From assembly GCA_030018635.1 (NCBI GenBank), contig JASEHU010000161.1:1-5428 (forward strand): 5,428 nucleotides of DNA. The letters are read 5' to 3'. The stretch is from a bacterium. GTDB lineage: Bacteria; UBA9089; CG2-30-40-21; SBAY01. A model generated the notes under the pieces. The model did not search any database. It saw nothing but the letters and a program-made list of their open reading frames with translations, and was not told the DNA's origin. Below, in pieces: positions 5,285 to 5,428 of this stretch. The position numbers were made by a program, and so were the translations under genes. How positions within the stretch are numbered: the first letter of the stretch is position 1; each line of letters starts with the position of its first letter.

Positions 5285-5320
5285 TTTTAATACTATAGCA
5301 TATTATTAAAAGAATGTCAA
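5285..5320 (-). promoter_or_regulatory. Sigma-70 promoter with predicted leaderless start for the tsaC fusion
   Basis: On the minus strand: -35 TTGACA at 5320-5315 (perfect), a 17-nt spacer, and -10 TATAGT at 5297-5292 with the extended element TGC at 5300-5298. Standard spacing puts +1 at 5285 or 5284, that is, at or one base before the GTG start codon. No Shine-Dalgarno lies between promoter and start, which agrees with leaderless initiation. It would drive the tsaC fusion and rpiB. Confidence 0.85.
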
Positions 5321-5373
5321 TGGTTTTTTTACAAGCTCCAGCAATTCTCATTATGGCAGAAATCGTGTCCAAT

Positions 5374-5414
5374 GTTGAGATTAGGTAGAGATAAAGTTGA
5401 GATTAGGTGGAGAT
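5374..5414. repeat. Short direct repeat near the window edge, period 22
   Basis: GTTGAGATTAGGTAGAGAT (5374-5392) and GTTGAGATTAGGTGGAGAT (5396-5414) are 19-bp copies with one mismatch. They lie upstream of the tsaC promoter. The remaining 14 bases hold no third copy, so whether this is the edge of a larger array cannot be seen. No gene is supported in 5285-5428. Confidence 0.75.
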
Positions 5415-5428
5415 TGGTAAAGAAAACA

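Noticed and set aside
5354..5389. Small plus-strand ORF starting MAEIVSNVEIR
   Set aside because: Only 11 codons, no Shine-Dalgarno, and it ends within the direct repeat.

Overview
All supported genes lie on the minus strand, so the window reads right to left from 5284 to 12. The DNA is AT-rich. The gene content (Sec-exported envelope proteins, a secreted Ig-like multidomain protein, a membrane-anchored TPR-like protein, and a fused TsaC/LMW-phosphatase gene next to rpiB) suggests an uncultivated Gram-negative bacterium of the Omnitrophota/Desantisbacteria kind. No marker here fixes the taxon, so this is an impression only.

Right part (5428-3708), a housekeeping operon. A near-consensus sigma-70 promoter (TTGACA, 17-nt spacer, extended -10 TGC-TATAGT) sits so close to the gene that its predicted start point falls on the GTG start codon, implying a leaderless mRNA. 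The first gene is a natural fusion of a threonylcarbamoyl-AMP synthase (TsaC/YrdC, tRNA t6A pathway) with a low-molecular-weight phosphatase. The phosphatase P-loop carries Thr where tyrosine phosphatases carry Ile or Leu, as in the arginine phosphatase YwlE. Its stop codon overlaps the rpiB start (ATGA). The order TsaC, LMW phosphatase, RpiB matches the ywlC-ywlE-ywlF order known in Bacillus. Upstream of the promoter (5374-5414) is a short direct repeat that runs toward the window edge.

Middle (3707-2241). A long imperfect inverted repeat built from CACGAAA/TTTCGTG words fills the rpiB-TPR gap. It is followed by a small membrane-anchored TPR-like protein with a duplicated FYTP-x3-W motif. 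Next come two tandem paralogous genes for exported, coiled-coil, single-pass membrane proteins. They share nearly identical 3' ends carrying a 16-bp palindrome, and one contains perfect 33-bp coding repeats that make an 11-residue coiled-coil period.

Left part (2210-12). A 732-residue exported protein of Ig-like/FlgD-type beta modules and repeated C-terminal domains has an in-frame G8 tract and may end inside its last module.

The left four genes look like an envelope or cell-surface set. No function beyond localisation can be assigned, and no defence, mobile or CRISPR system is visible. The most informative observations are the leaderless promoter, the phosphatase P-loop, the small in-frame duplications, and the tandem coiled-coil gene pair.
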